NCBI GenBank assembly: GCA_005877655.1
Contig: VBOC01000045.1
Location: 1-14,410 of the forward strand
Length of the DNA: 14,410 nucleotides
From: Ignavibacteria bacterium
GTDB lineage: Bacteria; Bacteroidota; Ignavibacteria; UBA10030; SZUA-254
Reading direction: 5' to 3'
Shown here: positions 13,286 to 14,410 of the stretch, piece after piece
Layout of the letters: every line of letters starts with the position of its first letter
How positions within the stretch are numbered: position 1 is the first letter of the stretch
Translations under genes and position numbers: made by a program
Notes under the pieces: generated by a model
Seen by the model: only the letters and a program-made list of their open reading frames with translations
Databases searched by the model: none
Told to the model about the DNA's origin: nothing

Positions 13286-14410
13286 ATGAGTGAACAAATG
13301 ATCGAAGCGGGCGAACAGAACGCGAAGTTGCGGCCGCGGGTCGACGCGGTTCCGGAAGGTCTGGCGGGAGCCCGCTGGTACCTCTCGAATTTTGAGGCGT
13401 TTGAAAAGAGTCTCAACGGCGAAGCCTTATCCGGCATCCATGCGGTCCGCAAGCAGGCAATCGCGCGCTTCGCGGAACTGGGGTTTCCAACGACCCACGA
13501 TGAAGAGTGGAAGTACACGGATGTTTCATCGCTCGCGAAGGTGCCGTTTCAACTCTCACCCGGCAACACGCCGCAGAGGCTCACGGCGGGAGAGATCGAG
13601 CCCTTTCAATATAGAAATCTGACCCCGAACACCATGGTGTGGGTGAACGGCCACTTCTCCCGTCAGCTTTCGACGATCTCCGGCGCGACCCTGCGGCAGC
13701 CTGGGTTGAGATTGGAAAGCCTTGCCGAGACTCTGGGAAATGACCCGGAATTGCTGATGCAGCATTTATCAAAGTATGCGCGGTATGACGATAATGCATT
13801 CACCGCGTTAAGCACGGCCTTTTTCCAGGACGGAGCGTTTCTCTCATTTCCGGACGGATTCATTCTCGAACATCCGGTTCACCTCCTCTTCGTCTCGACG
13901 AAACTCAGCGGACCCGTTGCCGTCCATCCGCGGAATCTCATCCTCGTCGGCAAGAACAGCCAGGTGTCAATTCTGGAAAGCCATCGGAGCCTCACGGAAG
14001 GAGTCTGTTTTACGAATGCCGTCACCGAGATACTCCTGGGCGAAAATTCGGTTCTCGAGTATCATCAATTGCAGGATGAGCGCGACCACTCCTTCCATGT
14101 GGGAACGACGCACGTCCGCCAGCAGCGCAGCAGCAGTTTCACCTCGCACACCATTTCTCTCGGCGGAGCGCTCGTGCGGAACAATCTTGTCGGAGTTCTG
14201 GAAGGCGAGGGCGCCGAGTGCACGATGAACGGACTCTACGTGGCCACGGGGAGACAGCACATCGATAATCACACGGAGATCGACCACGCGACGGCTCATT
14301 GCAACAGCCATGAACTCTACAAGGGCATCCTGGCCGGAAGATCGAAGGGGGTGTTCAACGGTAAGATCCGGGTCCGCAAAGACGCACAAAAGACAGACGC
14401 AAAACAGACA
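13286..14410 (+). CDS. sufD: SufD, Fe-S cluster assembly subunit (3' end outside window)
   Basis: SufD is the SufB paralogue that completes the SufBC2D complex and takes part in iron acquisition and cluster formation. The frame runs from ATG 13286 to the last base (375 codons) with no stop; about 50 C-terminal residues should follow. Recognisable stretches are HDEEWKYTDVSSLAKVPF near residue 75, DNAFTALSTAFFQDGAFL, NLILVGKNSQVSILESH, then GLYVATGRQHIDNHTEIDHA and HCNSHELYKGILAGRSKGVF. Cys339 lies in the conserved HCNS motif near the SufB-SufD interface. The start is 3 bp after the sufC stop without a good Shine-Dalgarno of its own, suggesting coupled translation. A second ATG (13298) is four codons in. 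It is in the same operon as sufB and sufC. Confidence 0.95.
   Translation, partial: MSEQMIEAGEQNAKLRPRVDAVPEGLAGARWYLSNFEAFEKSLNGEALSGIHAVRKQAIARFAELGFPTTHDEEWKYTDVSSLAKVPFQLSPGNTPQRLTAGEIEPFQYRNLTPNTMVWVNGHFSRQLSTISGATLRQPGLRLESLAETLGNDPELLMQHLSKYARYDDNAFTALSTAFFQDGAFLSFPDGFILEHPVHLLFVSTKLSGPVAVHPRNLILVGKNSQVSILESHRSLTEGVCFTNAVTEILLGENSVLEYHQLQDERDHSFHVGTTHVRQQRSSSFTSHTISLGGALVRNNLVGVLEGEGAECTMNGLYVATGRQHIDNHTEIDHATAHCNSHELYKGILAGRSKGVFNGKIRVRKDAQKTDAKQT

Noticed and set aside
1..14410. tRNA, rRNA, CRISPR array, insertion sequence, integrase or phage genes
   Set aside because: Read on both strands, nothing with these signatures was seen. Genes are housekeeping or transport in type, with no sign of a mobile island.

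Overview
The window is a dense, ordinary-looking bacterial chromosome segment of moderately high GC. I see no tRNA, rRNA, CRISPR array, transposase or phage gene. It holds 13 confident protein genes (the two at the window edges are incomplete), one probable small Cys4 protein and one doubtful micro-ORF. A BshA-type glycosyltransferase points to a bacillithiol-making lineage. Together with the Rrf2-IscS-SufBCD cluster and a complete LIV transporter, this fits a free-living heterotroph, perhaps of the Bacteroidota/Ignavibacteria/Chlorobi side of bacteria. The taxonomic placement is only an impression from protein style and cannot be settled from the window.

Region 1 (1-5950) is amino-acid transport. 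The 3' part of an APC-family amino-acid permease reads rightward. It meets head-on, with a 19-bp overlap, a leftward five-gene ABC operon: LivK-like lipoprotein, LivH and LivM permeases, and LivG and LivF ATPases. The operon has a recognisable promoter (TTGATT-16-TATACT) and a strong Shine-Dalgarno before livK. The LivF protein looks internally deleted just after its Walker B region.

Region 2 (5951-8600) is a leftward pair: bshA, for the first committed step of bacillithiol synthesis, followed by an overlapping gene for an exported M28-family zinc aminopeptidase with a fibronectin-III-like C-terminus. A hairpin after the peptidase gene lies directly beside the liv promoter.

Region 3 (8600-9040) is AT-rich and divergent from bshA. 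It carries a small Cys4 zinc-ribbon-like protein and ends in a clear intrinsic terminator.

Region 4 (9040-14410) is a rightward iron-sulfur assembly operon: Rrf2-family regulator, IscS-type cysteine desulfurase, an unrecognised 101-residue protein, SufB, SufC and SufD (sufD runs off the window). Genes are tightly coupled by 1-4 bp overlaps or very short gaps. IscS mobilises sulfur from cysteine, SufBCD builds the cluster, and the Cys-containing Rrf2 protein probably senses cluster status. A near-palindrome upstream resembles a type-1 IscR-like operator. The Rrf2 protein appears to lack the wing of its DNA-binding domain.

The points most worth checking are the unrecognised protein embedded between iscS and sufB, and the two apparent in-frame deletions of conserved motifs, in LivF and in the Rrf2 regulator.
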